Counted from the first letter of the stretch, positions 24,308-33,584 are shown. The stretch is DNA of 44,417 bases from an uncultured Bacteroidales bacterium (GCA_902779125.1 CACZAC010000019.1:1-44417), one strand, 5' to 3'. Notes: generated by a model from the letters alone, not told the origin. Translations and numbers: made by a program.

Positions 24308-26524
24308 TTAGTTAGGCTTGCGCACTTCACCTGGCACAGTGCCAAATTCGTCTTTGTAACATTTGGTAAAGTAGGACGGCGAAGCGAAGCCTACCTGATA
24401 GGCAATCTCGCTGACCGAGAGCGTTGACTCCTGCAGCAGCCTTTGTGCCTGAGCCAATCGGGCTTTGCGCAGCAAATCTATCGGGGTATTGCCGGTTAAT
24501 GCTTTAACCTTGCGATAAAGCTGCACGCGGCTCAATCCCATGTCGGCTGCAAGGTCCTCGACACTCAGATTGCTGTCTGACAGACGTTCCACCACCATTT
24601 TCTTGAATCGGGAAATGAAGGCGTCCTCGATGGGTGCAGGTGCGGTACTTGGGGCCTTGGCCGGTACTTGGGCTGGTTCTTCAGCCGGTTGTTCAGCCGA
24701 TTGTTCAGCCGGTTTCATACCCCACAGGTCTTTGAGCTGGTGACGGCTTTGCAGCAGGTTATCGATGCGGGCAAGCAGCAGTTCTGGTGAGAAGGGTTTG
24801 GTGATATAGGCGTCGGCTCCGCTCTCATATCCTTCAATCTGATGTTTTTCCAGCGCTCTGGCTGTGAGCAGGATGACGGGGATGTGGCTGGAAATGTCGT
24901 CCTTTTTCACCTGTTGGCAGAACTCCAGGCCGTTCATTACGGGCATCATCACGTCTGAGACAATCAGGTCGGGCACCTGTTCGCGGGCGAGCTCCAGTCC
25001 GCGTTTGCCGTCCTCGGCTTCCAGTACGCTGTATTGCCCTTGCAGGATGGAGTGCAGGTAGGTGCGGATATCGGCATTGTCATCGACGATGAGCACTGTG
25101 GGAGCATCCTCGTCGGGCTTAACATTTCCCGCCGTTTCGGGAGAAGCAACATTTTGCATCTCTACATGGGCATTGTCATCGGTGATGGAGCCCCCCACTT
25201 GGGCATCAAGCATCTTGTTGATGAGGCGTGTGAGGCGCTGGGTGTTGCGGCGGACGATGCTAAAAAGTTCTTGCGCATTATCGCTCGCATTGCGGAAGTC
25301 GTTAGTTCTTAACAACTGGTCCAGTGGTCCCTCGATGAGTGTCAACGGCGTGCGCAGCTCGTGGCTCACTTGGGTATAGAAGTCCAGCTGCTCGCGCTCC
25401 ATCTCCATGCGTTCGTCCTGGATGCGTGCCTTTTGCAGATAATACATGTAGATGCCGACAAGCAGAGCCAGCAACAGGAATATAGCAGCAAGTGCCACAA
25501 AAATGAGCGTGCGCTGGTTGCCCAATTGGTTGAGATATTGACTCGCCTTTTCATGCAGTTGCTCGAGGCTGTGCGACTGCCGCATGATTTCCTCGCTTTC
25601 CATCAGCAGTACGCGGGCATTCTCCTGGGTGACAAGCGCCGACATCAGATTTGTTTCCTTTTCATAGGGTTTCCCCTCAAGGATATCCACCGCCAATTGC
25701 AGCAGCTGGTCGCCGTGGGTGGGATAGATGTAGGACGCATCCAGCAGCGAGTCCTGCACGAGTCGGATACCGCCGTTCTCTCCTGGCAGGCCGTCGATGC
25801 CGCAGAACAGCGGCAGCACTCCACCTGCCTCCTCAAAGGCCTTGCGGGCGCCCATCGCTGTGCGGTCGTTCATGCCGAACACCAGATCAATTTGCTCTCC
25901 TTCGTTCTTGCTGAGCCATTGCTTGACCGTGTTGTAGGCCGTGGGCTCGGTCCAGTCGCCTTGCAGGGTTGCTACCACCTGGATGCCAGGGTGCTGGGCA
26001 ATGGCCTCCCTAAAGCCGTTGTGGCGCTCGATGGCGGGCGAAGAACCCTTCAGACCCATCACCTCGATGATTTTGCCATGTTCATTTAGCCTGGTAGCGA
26101 CATATTCACCCATTAAGTGCCCCATCTCATAGTTGTCGGCACCCATATAGGCCGTGTATTTCTTGGTGTTGGTCTTACGCTCAAACACAATCACAGGGAT
26201 ACCCTTGTCGTAGGCCCTGTCGATGGCGGGTGAAATCGTCGATACCTGGTTGGGAGCGACAATCAGCAGATCAATCCCAGTCTCGACAAGGCTGTCAATC
26301 TGCTGGATTTGGCGCTCATCGCTATCGAATGCAGCAGCAAACCTCAGTTCCACATTTTCATGGAAATAGGCGCCAATTTTCAATTCCGAGTTCTGCTTGT
26401 CGCGCCAGATGTCGTCAGAGCACTGCGACACCCCGATGCGGTACTTTTTCTCCTCCTGCGAGCACGAGGCAAGCAGGCCAAATATCATGAATATTATAAA
26501 AGCAAATTGATAGTATTTTCGCAT
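24308..26524 (-). CDS. Hybrid two-component regulator of the fructan locus, apparently lacking the HATPase domain
   Basis: 738 residues from the Met at 26524 (MRKYYQFAFIIFMIFGLLASC, a lipoprotein-like or signal-anchor start). Residues about 25-310 are a periplasmic sugar-binding fold of the ribose/fructose type (FERK...YMGADNYEMG, MNDRTAMGA). A TM helix lies at about 339-362, HisKA at 382-439 with His388 (QVSHELRTPL), the receiver at 476-591 with Asp524 (DLIVSDVMMP), a Pro/Ala linker built from a short repeat, and an AraC helix-turn-helix at 642-737. Only about 37 residues separate HisKA from the receiver, so the ATP-binding kinase domain (N, G1, G2 boxes) is missing. Domain order otherwise matches the fructose-sensing BT1754 type. 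Its gene sits directly upstream of susC. Confidence 0.92.
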   Translation of the reverse strand: MRKYYQFAFIIFMIFGLLASCSQEEKKYRIGVSQCSDDIWRDKQNSELKIGAYFHENVELRFAAAFDSDERQIQQIDSLVETGIDLLIVAPNQVSTISPAIDRAYDKGIPVIVFERKTNTKKYTAYMGADNYEMGHLMGEYVATRLNEHGKIIEVMGLKGSSPAIERHNGFREAIAQHPGIQVVATLQGDWTEPTAYNTVKQWLSKNEGEQIDLVFGMNDRTAMGARKAFEEAGGVLPLFCGIDGLPGENGGIRLVQDSLLDASYIYPTHGDQLLQLAVDILEGKPYEKETNLMSALVTQENARVLLMESEEIMRQSHSLEQLHEKASQYLNQLGNQRTLIFVALAAIFLLLALLVGIYMYYLQKARIQDERMEMEREQLDFYTQVSHELRTPLTLIEGPLDQLLRTNDFRNASDNAQELFSIVRRNTQRLTRLINKMLDAQVGGSITDDNAHVEMQNVASPETAGNVKPDEDAPTVLIVDDNADIRTYLHSILQGQYSVLEAEDGKRGLELAREQVPDLIVSDVMMPVMNGLEFCQQVKKDDISSHIPVILLTARALEKHQIEGYESGADAYITKPFSPELLLARIDNLLQSRHQLKDLWGMKPAEQSAEQPAEEPAQVPAKAPSTAPAPIEDAFISRFKKMVVERLSDSNLSVEDLAADMGLSRVQLYRKVKALTGNTPIDLLRKARLAQAQRLLQESTLSVSEIAYQVGFASPSYFTKCYKDEFGTVPGEVRKPN

Positions 26525-26723
26525 TTTTATCAACATTATAACCCAAAATAAATTGATTTTATAACGTAATGGCCGCAAAAATCAATTCAACTTGCAAAAT
26601 TGCTAAATTTCTAAAACATATCAAAATTTCCTGCACGTTTTTTATCAAAAGCCCCATCTTTATGCGCTATAGGGCACGAACTGTCTTGATTTGTCTTACT
26701 ATGGGAAAAGAACAGATTTCACC

Positions 26724-27266
26724 TCACTCAAAGTAGTAGAGATTATTGTAATTGAAGGTGGTCAGCTCAGACTTCGCGTCGTCCAATTCCTTCATCCGCT
26801 GGGGCGTCTCTTTCAGGCCGTATCTCTCGATACAGTCTTTCAACCGAATGGCAAATTTGATATTTTCCTCTTCAATTTCTTCCTTGGTGGCTGCAATCTC
26901 GCATTCTACGGCTTCCTGCTCCTCTGAGATAATCATCCCAGAGAACAGGCCATGCAGGTGATACCGCTCAGCAAACTTATTGGCATGACACCAGATGCCG
27001 ATACAGGTCTTGTCACGCAAGAACTGCACAAAGTCGCTGTTCACCAACTGGCGCCCAAACTGGCTCGTGCTGCGTCGGTCCGAGAATAGAGCGAACTCAG
27101 AGCCATGGCCAAGCATCATGATGGTATCATCGCCACGGATGGCACGTTGAACTTCGCTTTTGGTGTTGGCTTCGGTGATGAGCGCCGAGATATCATCTCG
27201 CTTCTCGTACAGCAAGGAGAGGAATTTTGTCGTCGGGTCGTTTGGGTGTATAACCGTCATCATCAA
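26724..27266 (-). CDS. Conserved-type unknown protein with possible caspase-like His/Cys pair
   Basis: 180 residues, no signal or membrane segment. I do not recognise a named family. The middle has a strand ending in MMLGHGSEFALF and, about 40 residues later, another ending in CIGIWCHANKFAE. A GHG after one beta strand and a Cys after the next is the layout of clan CD (caspase/CHAT-like) cysteine peptidases; this is a resemblance only. The C-terminal third is a long charged helix. It lies downstream of the ADP-ribosylglycohydrolase gene on the same strand with a 134-nt gap. Confidence 0.7.
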   Translation of the reverse strand: MMMTVIHPNDPTTKFLSLLYEKRDDISALITEANTKSEVQRAIRGDDTIMMLGHGSEFALFSDRRSTSQFGRQLVNSDFVQFLRDKTCIGIWCHANKFAERYHLHGLFSGMIISEEQEAVECEIAATKEEIEEENIKFAIRLKDCIERYGLKETPQRMKELDDAKSELTTFNYNNLYYFE

Positions 27267-27400
27267 TTTCGCTTTTTAAAGAAACAATGCTTTTCTATAA
27301 TCTGATGCACCATTTGGCGTGGTCAGTGAGATAAGGCTTCAGTCGGTTATAGGGAACCGTGAAATGGTTTCCTGTACTTGCCATGAAGTCCCGAAGGCGT

Positions 27401-28471
27401 TTATTCCATCTTAGAGATTTCGCCACGATATAAATCGTCGGCCATGTGAAGAATCAGGTCATGCATTTCCAGGTCTCGCTTAAAGTCCTCAGGGATGGCC
27501 TCATAGCCAATGGCAGCGCCCAGGATATTGCCTGTAACGGCTCCCGTACTGTCACTGTCGCCGCCATGAGAGACCGCAGCCGCCAGCGCTTTCCTGAAGT
27601 CATCAAAATGACGAAGCGCACAATACACGGCAATAGCCAAAGCCTCGTCACCGACCCAGCCTTCGCCGATGATGTTGATGTTATCGATATCTTTATCGTT
27701 GTTTGCTGCCAGTTCCATTGCCTGATTCATCAGATTCAAGAAGGATTTCCATTCTGCCTGGCTATCAGGGTACATCTTGTAAAGTGCCTGAAGGCCATCA
27801 GTTAATGCCATCTTCAGACGCATACGGGTCGGTTGTTCTGGCGCCAGCAGTTGTCTGATGATATGGGAAACCAGAGCCGCAGGCATATAGCCCAACGGAT
27901 GAAGGTGGGTAAGTCTCGCGGACTCACCAGCCAGCCGGTCACTGTCTTCTATCGACATCCTTTCACCGACAGCAGCATACAGGGGTATCGGTGCCACACG
28001 CATCACGCCCCCGCAACCCTTACTGTTGTTTTTGGGACAGATATCCTTGTAAATGGCATCCAAGGCGCCCATGCAGGTATTGCCGGGAGCACGCCTGACA
28101 TGAAGTCGCTTGATATCACTGATCCAGCAGGTCATTTTCTCATATCCGGGCGGCACACCGATCTGTGTAAAGTACCACTCAATATAAGCCTGGCGAATCG
28201 CCTGTATCGGCTCGACATTCAATGCCTGCGCATTCAGGAGCCCGTTTGCGGTGAACAAGGTCATCTGAGTATCATCAGACACGACCGCCACATTGTCCTC
28301 AGGGGCATTGTACTTCGAATAATAAGAATTGACGTCATAACACTCCAGACCCTTCTCGCCATAGCGGAAAAGGATATCGTCATACCTGTCAAACTCGATG
28401 GGATAACCCAATGCGTCACCGATGGCACCGCCAACCAGCGAGCCTCTGATTCTGTCCTGTAAACTGCTCAT
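27401..28471 (-). CDS. ADP-ribosylglycohydrolase family protein
   Basis: 356 residues. The DraG/ARH fold signatures are clear: GSLVGGAIGDALGYPIEF at the N-terminus, SDDTQMTLFTANGLL (metal-binding Asp pair) near residue 85, and AVSHGGDSDSTGAVTGNILGA near residue 300 (second metal site). Such enzymes remove ADP-ribose from proteins or small molecules with Mg2+. It follows the macro-like gene by 48 nt, and together they suggest ADP-ribose handling. Cytoplasmic. Confidence 0.9.
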   Translation of the reverse strand: MSSLQDRIRGSLVGGAIGDALGYPIEFDRYDDILFRYGEKGLECYDVNSYYSKYNAPEDNVAVVSDDTQMTLFTANGLLNAQALNVEPIQAIRQAYIEWYFTQIGVPPGYEKMTCWISDIKRLHVRRAPGNTCMGALDAIYKDICPKNNSKGCGGVMRVAPIPLYAAVGERMSIEDSDRLAGESARLTHLHPLGYMPAALVSHIIRQLLAPEQPTRMRLKMALTDGLQALYKMYPDSQAEWKSFLNLMNQAMELAANNDKDIDNINIIGEGWVGDEALAIAVYCALRHFDDFRKALAAAVSHGGDSDSTGAVTGNILGAAIGYEAIPEDFKRDLEMHDLILHMADDLYRGEISKME

Positions 28472-28519
28472 GTGTCTTAACTTTTATTCTAATATACTAC
28501 TTTCTTTATCGTTATCGCT

Positions 28520-28921
28520 CTATCCTTGCTGCAACACGTCCACAAAGGACTTGGGCAGCAAGATATTCTCCACGTCCACTGCCCGAACGAACAGCGGCGC
28601 CAACTCATCAGGGGTAAAGCCGGCAATGCCGCATCCGATGGGCGTTACCAGAAAAGTCATGTCAGGATGCAACTGGGCAAACTCGATAAACTCGTCCACA
28701 TAGGGGGCAATGGTCTCTACCCCACCCTGCATTGTCGGGATGGCATAACTTTGACCTTGCAGGCCCACGCCCTGGCCCCAAACAGCACCAAAATGCTGAC
28801 AAGCGACACGGGCAGCACCTCCGGCATGACATCCTGCCAAGTTGCTGCCGAAAACAAACACCTCGTTAGGTTCAAGCCTGTTAATCCATTCAGGAGTATA
28901 TTCTCGATTGTACATAACCAT
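28520..28921 (-). CDS. Macro-domain-like (A1S_2505-type) protein
   Basis: 133 residues. The sequence VFVFGSNLAGCHAGGAARVA, then GVGLQGQSYAIPTMQGG, then FLVTPIGCGIAGF fits a small family related to macro domains, which bind ADP-ribose. The family assignment is from memory of this motif pattern. The gene precedes an ADP-ribosylglycohydrolase and follows an S9 peptidase by 41 nt on the same strand, with no clear promoter between, so the three could share a message. Confidence 0.8.
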   Translation of the reverse strand: MVMYNREYTPEWINRLEPNEVFVFGSNLAGCHAGGAARVACQHFGAVWGQGVGLQGQSYAIPTMQGGVETIAPYVDEFIEFAQLHPDMTFLVTPIGCGIAGFTPDELAPLFVRAVDVENILLPKSFVDVLQQG

Positions 28922-28962
28922 TTTATCTATATTAAAGAACCGTCCAGCAGTATCAATGACTC

Positions 28963-31164
28963 TTATTTCAGGTAGTCTTCGAAGTAGCGGGTGATGCGTT
29001 CGTGCAAGTGGACGCTCTGATGACCTCGCATATTGTGACCCTGACCGGGATAGACGAAGAAGTCGGGTTGGGTGCCAGCGGCAATGCAGGCCTTGAAGAA
29101 GCTATAGGCGTGCTGGGGAACGACGGTGGGGTCGTTCAAGCCGATGATAATCTGCAGACGTCCCTTGAGGTCTGCGGCCTTGTTGATAAGACTGGTCTGG
29201 GCATAACCTTCGGGATTGGTTTGCGGGGTATCCATATAGCGTTCGCCATACATCACCTCATACCACTTCCAGTCGATAACGGGACCACCGGCAACGCCCA
29301 CCTTGAAGACGTCAGGATAGTTGGTCATCAGGCTGATGGTCATAAAGCCACCAAAACTCCAGCCATGGACTCCCAAACGGGTTGCATCCACATAGTTGAG
29401 GGTGCGCAGGAATTCCACGCCACGCATCTGGTCCTGCATCTCGACTTGGCCCAGGTGGCGGAAAGTTGCCTGTTCAAAGTCTCGTCCACGGTTCTCACTG
29501 CCTCGGTTATCAAGGATGAACAGCACATAACCAAGCTGTGCCATATAGGTCTCCCAGCTGCGACTGCTCCAGTGCCAGCGTGCATCCACATTGTGGGCAT
29601 GAGGTCCACCATATACATAAACCACTGTGGGATATTTCTTATTCGGGTCAAAGTCGGTGGGCAGTACCAAGCGGTAATAGAGGTCGGTGCTGTCATCGGC
29701 AGCCTTGATTGAGCCACAGCGGTACTCGGGCACCGTATAGCCCTGCCAGGGGTCAGGAGCGGTGAAATAGCGGTACTGGCGGTTGTTGCGTGTATCGACA
29801 ATGGCGATATTGCGGGGTACATCAGGTTCCTGATAATTGTCAATGAGCCATTTGCCATTGGCACTCAGGCGACCGCTGTGCCAGCCTCGCCCACCCTCGT
29901 CAATACGAGTCATCTCACCGGTAGCGACATCCACACGGTAGAGGTTCTGCTGGATGGGGCTATCGGCATTGGCGCTGATGATAACGGCTTTGCGTTCGGT
30001 ATCAAAACCGAGCAAATCCATGACCACCCAATTGCCACTGGTGAGCTGCTTCACCTGTTTGCCCGTGATGTCCATCAAATAGAGATGGTTGTAGCCGTCT
30101 TTCTCGCTCCAAAGGAGGAACTTGCTGTCATCCCAAGGCAGGAACGTAATGGGATGCTGCGGCTCCACATATTTGGGATGCGTCTCGCGATAGAGCGACA
30201 CAAGACGACTACCCGACAAGGCATCGTAGCTCACCAGTTCCACCTCGTTCTGGTCACGGTTGCCTTCCATCATATATATAATGTCACCAGCGGGATTCCA
30301 TGAGATATTGGAGAAATAGCGGTCGGTGGGGTCGCCAGCCTTGAGATAGACCGTATCACCAGTCGCCTGGTCATAAACGCCGACCCACACCAGATGAGAC
30401 GTCTGACCCGCCATCGGATACTTCTCGGGAGCGGGAGTAGCAATCACATGGGCGCTATCGTCGAGTTCGGGGACGTTGATGAGAGGATAGTCAGTCACCA
30501 TGCTCTGGTCCATGCGGTAGAAGGCCAAGCGGGTGCCCTGGGGATTCCAGAACAAACCGCCCTCAATACCGAACTCGTTGCGGTGTACACTCTGGCCGTG
30601 AACCAGGTCGCGTGAGCCATCGCTGGTAACCTGCCGCGTGTTGCCTGCTGCATCGGTGACATAGAGGTTATCTCCCTTGACATAGGCTTCGGCACGGCTC
30701 TGCTCGTTCCACTCGCTTGCTGCATCAAAACCGCTCTGGGGCATGCGCCACTCCACTTTGCGGGTCTTGAAATTCACAAGCAGCCTTTCTCCTTGATTAT
30801 AGAGCATGACTAGGGGTTTGCCAGGATAAGGGAATGATGCCATCGAGAGGCGCTTCACCTCAAGCGAATCGACGGTAAGACCCGCCCCCTTGTTGAGGCG
30901 TTCACGGGTGAAAAGCACCTTCTCCTTTCCATTGACGGGATTGATGGTCCAACAGGTGTCATTTGACAACCTGACAAGCTGGTCACCCCACCAGGTGAGT
31001 GAGCGGCTCTGGGGAATCATGTTCCTGTAATTGTTACCGCCGAAGTTGAGATCCTCGAGTGTAAAATGTTTCTGGGCCATCATCGGCAATGCTAGCAGCA
31101 TAGCCAGCATGAGTGCCATGCCATGTCTTGTATTCATTCTCATCATATCGGATTTGGATTTCAT
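28963..31164 (-). CDS. S9 prolyl oligopeptidase, dipeptidyl-peptidase IV type
   Basis: 733 residues (a later Met at 31137 could also start the signal peptide, NTRHGMALMLAMLLALPMMAQ). A beta-propeller of about 450 residues is followed by the alpha/beta-hydrolase domain. The nucleophile is Ser603 in GWSFGGFM, with the acid in GLNDPTVVP and the His in GQGHNMRG. It would act in the periplasm, removing dipeptides (typically X-Pro) from peptides. No link to its neighbours is obvious. Confidence 0.93.
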   Translation of the reverse strand: MKSKSDMMRMNTRHGMALMLAMLLALPMMAQKHFTLEDLNFGGNNYRNMIPQSRSLTWWGDQLVRLSNDTCWTINPVNGKEKVLFTRERLNKGAGLTVDSLEVKRLSMASFPYPGKPLVMLYNQGERLLVNFKTRKVEWRMPQSGFDAASEWNEQSRAEAYVKGDNLYVTDAAGNTRQVTSDGSRDLVHGQSVHRNEFGIEGGLFWNPQGTRLAFYRMDQSMVTDYPLINVPELDDSAHVIATPAPEKYPMAGQTSHLVWVGVYDQATGDTVYLKAGDPTDRYFSNISWNPAGDIIYMMEGNRDQNEVELVSYDALSGSRLVSLYRETHPKYVEPQHPITFLPWDDSKFLLWSEKDGYNHLYLMDITGKQVKQLTSGNWVVMDLLGFDTERKAVIISANADSPIQQNLYRVDVATGEMTRIDEGGRGWHSGRLSANGKWLIDNYQEPDVPRNIAIVDTRNNRQYRYFTAPDPWQGYTVPEYRCGSIKAADDSTDLYYRLVLPTDFDPNKKYPTVVYVYGGPHAHNVDARWHWSSRSWETYMAQLGYVLFILDNRGSENRGRDFEQATFRHLGQVEMQDQMRGVEFLRTLNYVDATRLGVHGWSFGGFMTISLMTNYPDVFKVGVAGGPVIDWKWYEVMYGERYMDTPQTNPEGYAQTSLINKAADLKGRLQIIIGLNDPTVVPQHAYSFFKACIAAGTQPDFFVYPGQGHNMRGHQSVHLHERITRYFEDYLK

Positions 31165-31181
31165 TGTTCGTTTTCTGGTTG

Positions 31182-31189
31182 CAAATTTA
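31182..31189 (-). promoter_or_regulatory. Promoter -7 element for the S9 peptidase
   Basis: Read on the - strand, TAAATTTG fits TAnnTTTG, 17 nt before the first ATG. No good -33 site. Confidence 0.45.
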
Positions 31190-31261
31190 TGTTATTATTC
31201 TGGAAAAACCTAATCGGGAACAAAAATTCACCCATCGTTTGGCCTATTGCATAGACGCCGA

Positions 31262-31291
31262 TTGCCGTTTCATCGAGTTTTTGTATCTTTG
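31262..31291 (+). promoter_or_regulatory. Promoter with almost no leader (DUF4369 gene)
   Basis: TTG (31262-31264), 19-nt spacer, TATCTTTG (31284-31291), then CAGTT and the ATG at 31297. A start point a few bases after the -7 box puts transcription at or next to the start codon. Confidence 0.65.
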
Positions 31292-31296
31292 CAGTT

Positions 31297-31914
31297 ATGA
31301 AGAAAATCATCATAACCGTCGGACTATTGCTGGGTCTGACCCTAGCAGGATGTGACAGCAGCACCCGCAGCAGCAGCTACAAGGTGACCTGCAACATCGA
31401 CACCAAACTGCATCACGACAGCGCCACGTTGCTGGTACTGGAAGAGGAGTATGGGCAGTTAAGAGTGTGTGGAGCCGCACATGGCAAGGGGGGTACATTT
31501 ACCTTTACCGGACAGACCGACAGGCCTAAGGCCGCCCTTATCCGATGGGACAACGATTCAACCCACCCCTTCTATTTCATTCTTGAACAGGGCAATACCA
31601 GCATCAGCATAGAGCCTGGCAAGTGGACCATTACGGGCAGCCCCCAAAACACCGCCTACATGCGCTACATCAACCATCGCGATGCGATTATCAACGCCAG
31701 CGTCGCTACATGGCAGGAATACCTGAACATGGCTGCCGACTCATCGCTCAAGCATGAAGACGAGATGCTGATGGTGCGTCAAGACAGTCTGCTCAACGAC
31801 TCGCTGCAGCGCATCACCGTGGAGCACATCAACCGGGGCGACGCAGTGGGTCGCATCATCCGCCAGCGCTATGGTTCACAGCTCGACCAGGAGCACATGA
31901 GACAGCTTAAATAG
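31297..31914 (+). CDS. DUF4369-like lipoprotein
   Basis: 205 residues. Lipoprotein signal (KKIIITVGLLLGLTLAGC, Cys19). Residues about 28-125 form a beta-rich domain like the DUF4369 domain (KGGTFTFTGQTDRPKAALI, FYFILEQGNTSISIEPG) that in Bacteroidales usually precedes a thioredoxin-like domain. Here a helical tail of about 80 residues follows and no CxxC thioredoxin domain is present, so it is either a short family member or one that has lost that domain. Envelope location expected. Confidence 0.75.
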   Translation: MKKIIITVGLLLGLTLAGCDSSTRSSSYKVTCNIDTKLHHDSATLLVLEEEYGQLRVCGAAHGKGGTFTFTGQTDRPKAALIRWDNDSTHPFYFILEQGNTSISIEPGKWTITGSPQNTAYMRYINHRDAIINASVATWQEYLNMAADSSLKHEDEMLMVRQDSLLNDSLQRITVEHINRGDAVGRIIRQRYGSQLDQEHMRQLK

Positions 31915-31967
31915 TATCAATCATTAGGGTGACCGGTAAAGCTCCGTTAGAAGCGAGCAAGGTATAG

Positions 31968-32160
31968 GCAGGGGTTGCACTCGGCTTTGCCTCGTTGCAC
32001 CCCTGCAATCGAGAGTATTGAAGTCTTAGCCCCATCGGGGCGACAGTTTGGTTGACACAACGTGTCGCCCCTAATGGGGCTACTATTCGTGTGTGTCGGT
32101 CATTTACAGGAGTTCCGCTTCGCTACACTCCTACCAATAAACTGACAGCCCTACGGGCTT
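31968..32160. repeat. Palindromic repeat block (REP-like)
   Basis: The 31915-32262 gap has no gene but several hairpins: GCAGGGGT/ACCCCTGC (31968-32006); a near-perfect 18-19 bp inverted repeat, AGCCCCATCGGGGCGACA (32028-32045) with TGTCGCCCCTAATGGGGCT (32063-32081); a GGAGT/ACTCC arm pair around 32109-32132; and AGCCCTACGGGCT (32147-32159). It looks like a dispersed Bacteroidetes intergenic element. Confidence 0.7.
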
Positions 32161-32262
32161 AACAATAAGTCCTTATTATATAAAATCGTCATTAAGATGG
32201 TGATATTCTGCTGCTTATTGGGATAGGCTGATGATTTACCGCACACTCATCAATATCAAGAG

Positions 32263-32310
32263 TATAAAAAATCACCCTGCTGACATCATGTCAACAGGGT
32301 AACTTTTTTG
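32263..32310. terminator. Bidirectional terminator, mainly for the OmpA gene
   Basis: Stem ACCCTG-c-TGACA with TGTCA-a-CAGGGT (32274-32300), flanked by AAAAAA on the left and TTTTTT on the right. It lies 40 nt past the ompA-like stop on the - strand. Confidence 0.8.
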
Positions 32311-32339
32311 GTTAGAAAACCGTTCGATTCGATCAAGAA

Positions 32340-33584
32340 TTAGTTCTTAACGATAAGTTCGCAGATCGAAACGCGGTTCCAGCTGAGCTCCTGGAACATG
32401 TCGGTCTCACCACAGCCCTGAGCAGTGATGCGGCTAGCATCAATCTTGTACTTGTTGATGAGCATGTTCTTAACAGCCTCGGCACGGCCATTGGCCAGAC
32501 GGATGTTGTTGTCGTGGGGACCTTCGGGAGAAGCATAACCCTTGATTTCAACAGTGGAACCAGGGTTGTTCTTCAGGTACATAGCCACGCGCTCAACATT
32601 AGCCTGCTGGTCAGCGGTGATGTTGGTCTTGTTAACCTTGAAGTGCACGAGAACGTTCATGTACTTAGCGTTGGGATCAGCTGCCTTTGCGGGCTCGGGC
32701 TGCTTAGCCTTCTTGCAAGCATCCAGGTCGCGCTGGAGCTGAGCGTTGCGGGCGTTAGCGGCGTCGAGGTCACCCTGCAGACCATTGAGCTGGTTGCGCA
32801 GGCCGTTGATCTGACCATTCAGAGCGTCGATGTCGTTCTGGCTGTACTTGTAGGGGCAGAAGGTAATGTAACGCTCGCCGTTGCTACCCTTGAAGTGGTA
32901 GGTGATACCAGCCTCAAGCTGTACAGCAGCGTGATCAGCGTTCATCTGGCTCTTGCCATTGTGGGGCTCACCCTCCCACTCATAGCGGGCGTTGCTGTTG
33001 AAGCGGTAAGGAATCATGATGTCACCATTCATGTCCCAAAGTACGCTGGGCTTCAAGCTGAAGGTCCAAGCGCGGTTTGCACCAAAGTTGAAGTTCAGGT
33101 TAGCACCTGCCTTGGTGTACCAGCTGTTGTAGTCGTTGCCATAAACGTCGGCAGCCTCAGTGCGGTGGAAGCAGTGCAGCCAACCAGCACCAATAACACC
33201 TTCGATTTCGAATACACGGGGCATGCCCTTGTAACCACCGAAGAGGTTGCTCAGGTTAACGGTACCAAACAGACCGGCCATGGTGTGGTCGATGATGTTC
33301 GGGCTCTTGGGTCCCCAGTAGTTGGGCTCTTTCCACCAGCTGGAGGTGTTGATCGTTGCTTCACCCTCAGCACCCAGACCGAAGACGGGAGTGAGCTGCT
33401 TGCGGATCTCCAGACCGAAGATGCCACGAGCGCTGGGCCAGAAAGCATAATTCTGGAACGGCATGATAGCACCACCCTTCAGGGTTACCGACCAGTTGTC
33501 AAAGAACTTGTTCTGCTCCAGGGACTGAGCCTGTACTGCAGAGATGCCCATAAGAAGGGCTAAAGTCAAGATAATCTTTTTCAT
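32340..33584 (-). CDS. OmpA-family outer-membrane protein
   Basis: 414 residues. Signal peptide (KKIILTLALLMGISAVQAQ), an N-terminal beta-barrel-like region (about 25-245, alternating aromatic strands), a coiled-coil stretch (about 255-295, repeated QLNGLQGDLDAANARNAQL), and a C-terminal OmpA peptidoglycan-binding domain (about 312-414: VHFKVNKTNITADQ, VEIKGYASPEGPHDNNIRLANGRAEAV). It likely links the outer membrane to peptidoglycan. Codon use and the strong promoter suggest high expression. Confidence 0.93.
   Translation of the reverse strand: MKKIILTLALLMGISAVQAQSLEQNKFFDNWSVTLKGGAIMPFQNYAFWPSARGIFGLEIRKQLTPVFGLGAEGEATINTSSWWKEPNYWGPKSPNIIDHTMAGLFGTVNLSNLFGGYKGMPRVFEIEGVIGAGWLHCFHRTEAADVYGNDYNSWYTKAGANLNFNFGANRAWTFSLKPSVLWDMNGDIMIPYRFNSNARYEWEGEPHNGKSQMNADHAAVQLEAGITYHFKGSNGERYITFCPYKYSQNDIDALNGQINGLRNQLNGLQGDLDAANARNAQLQRDLDACKKAKQPEPAKAADPNAKYMNVLVHFKVNKTNITADQQANVERVAMYLKNNPGSTVEIKGYASPEGPHDNNIRLANGRAEAVKNMLINKYKIDASRITAQGCGETDMFQELSWNRVSICELIVKN

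Noticed and set aside
27270-27400. A possible 31-codon frame on the - strand (MASTGNHFTVPYNRL...)
   Set aside because: Too short, no promoter or start signal, and no known relative I can name; kept only as a note.
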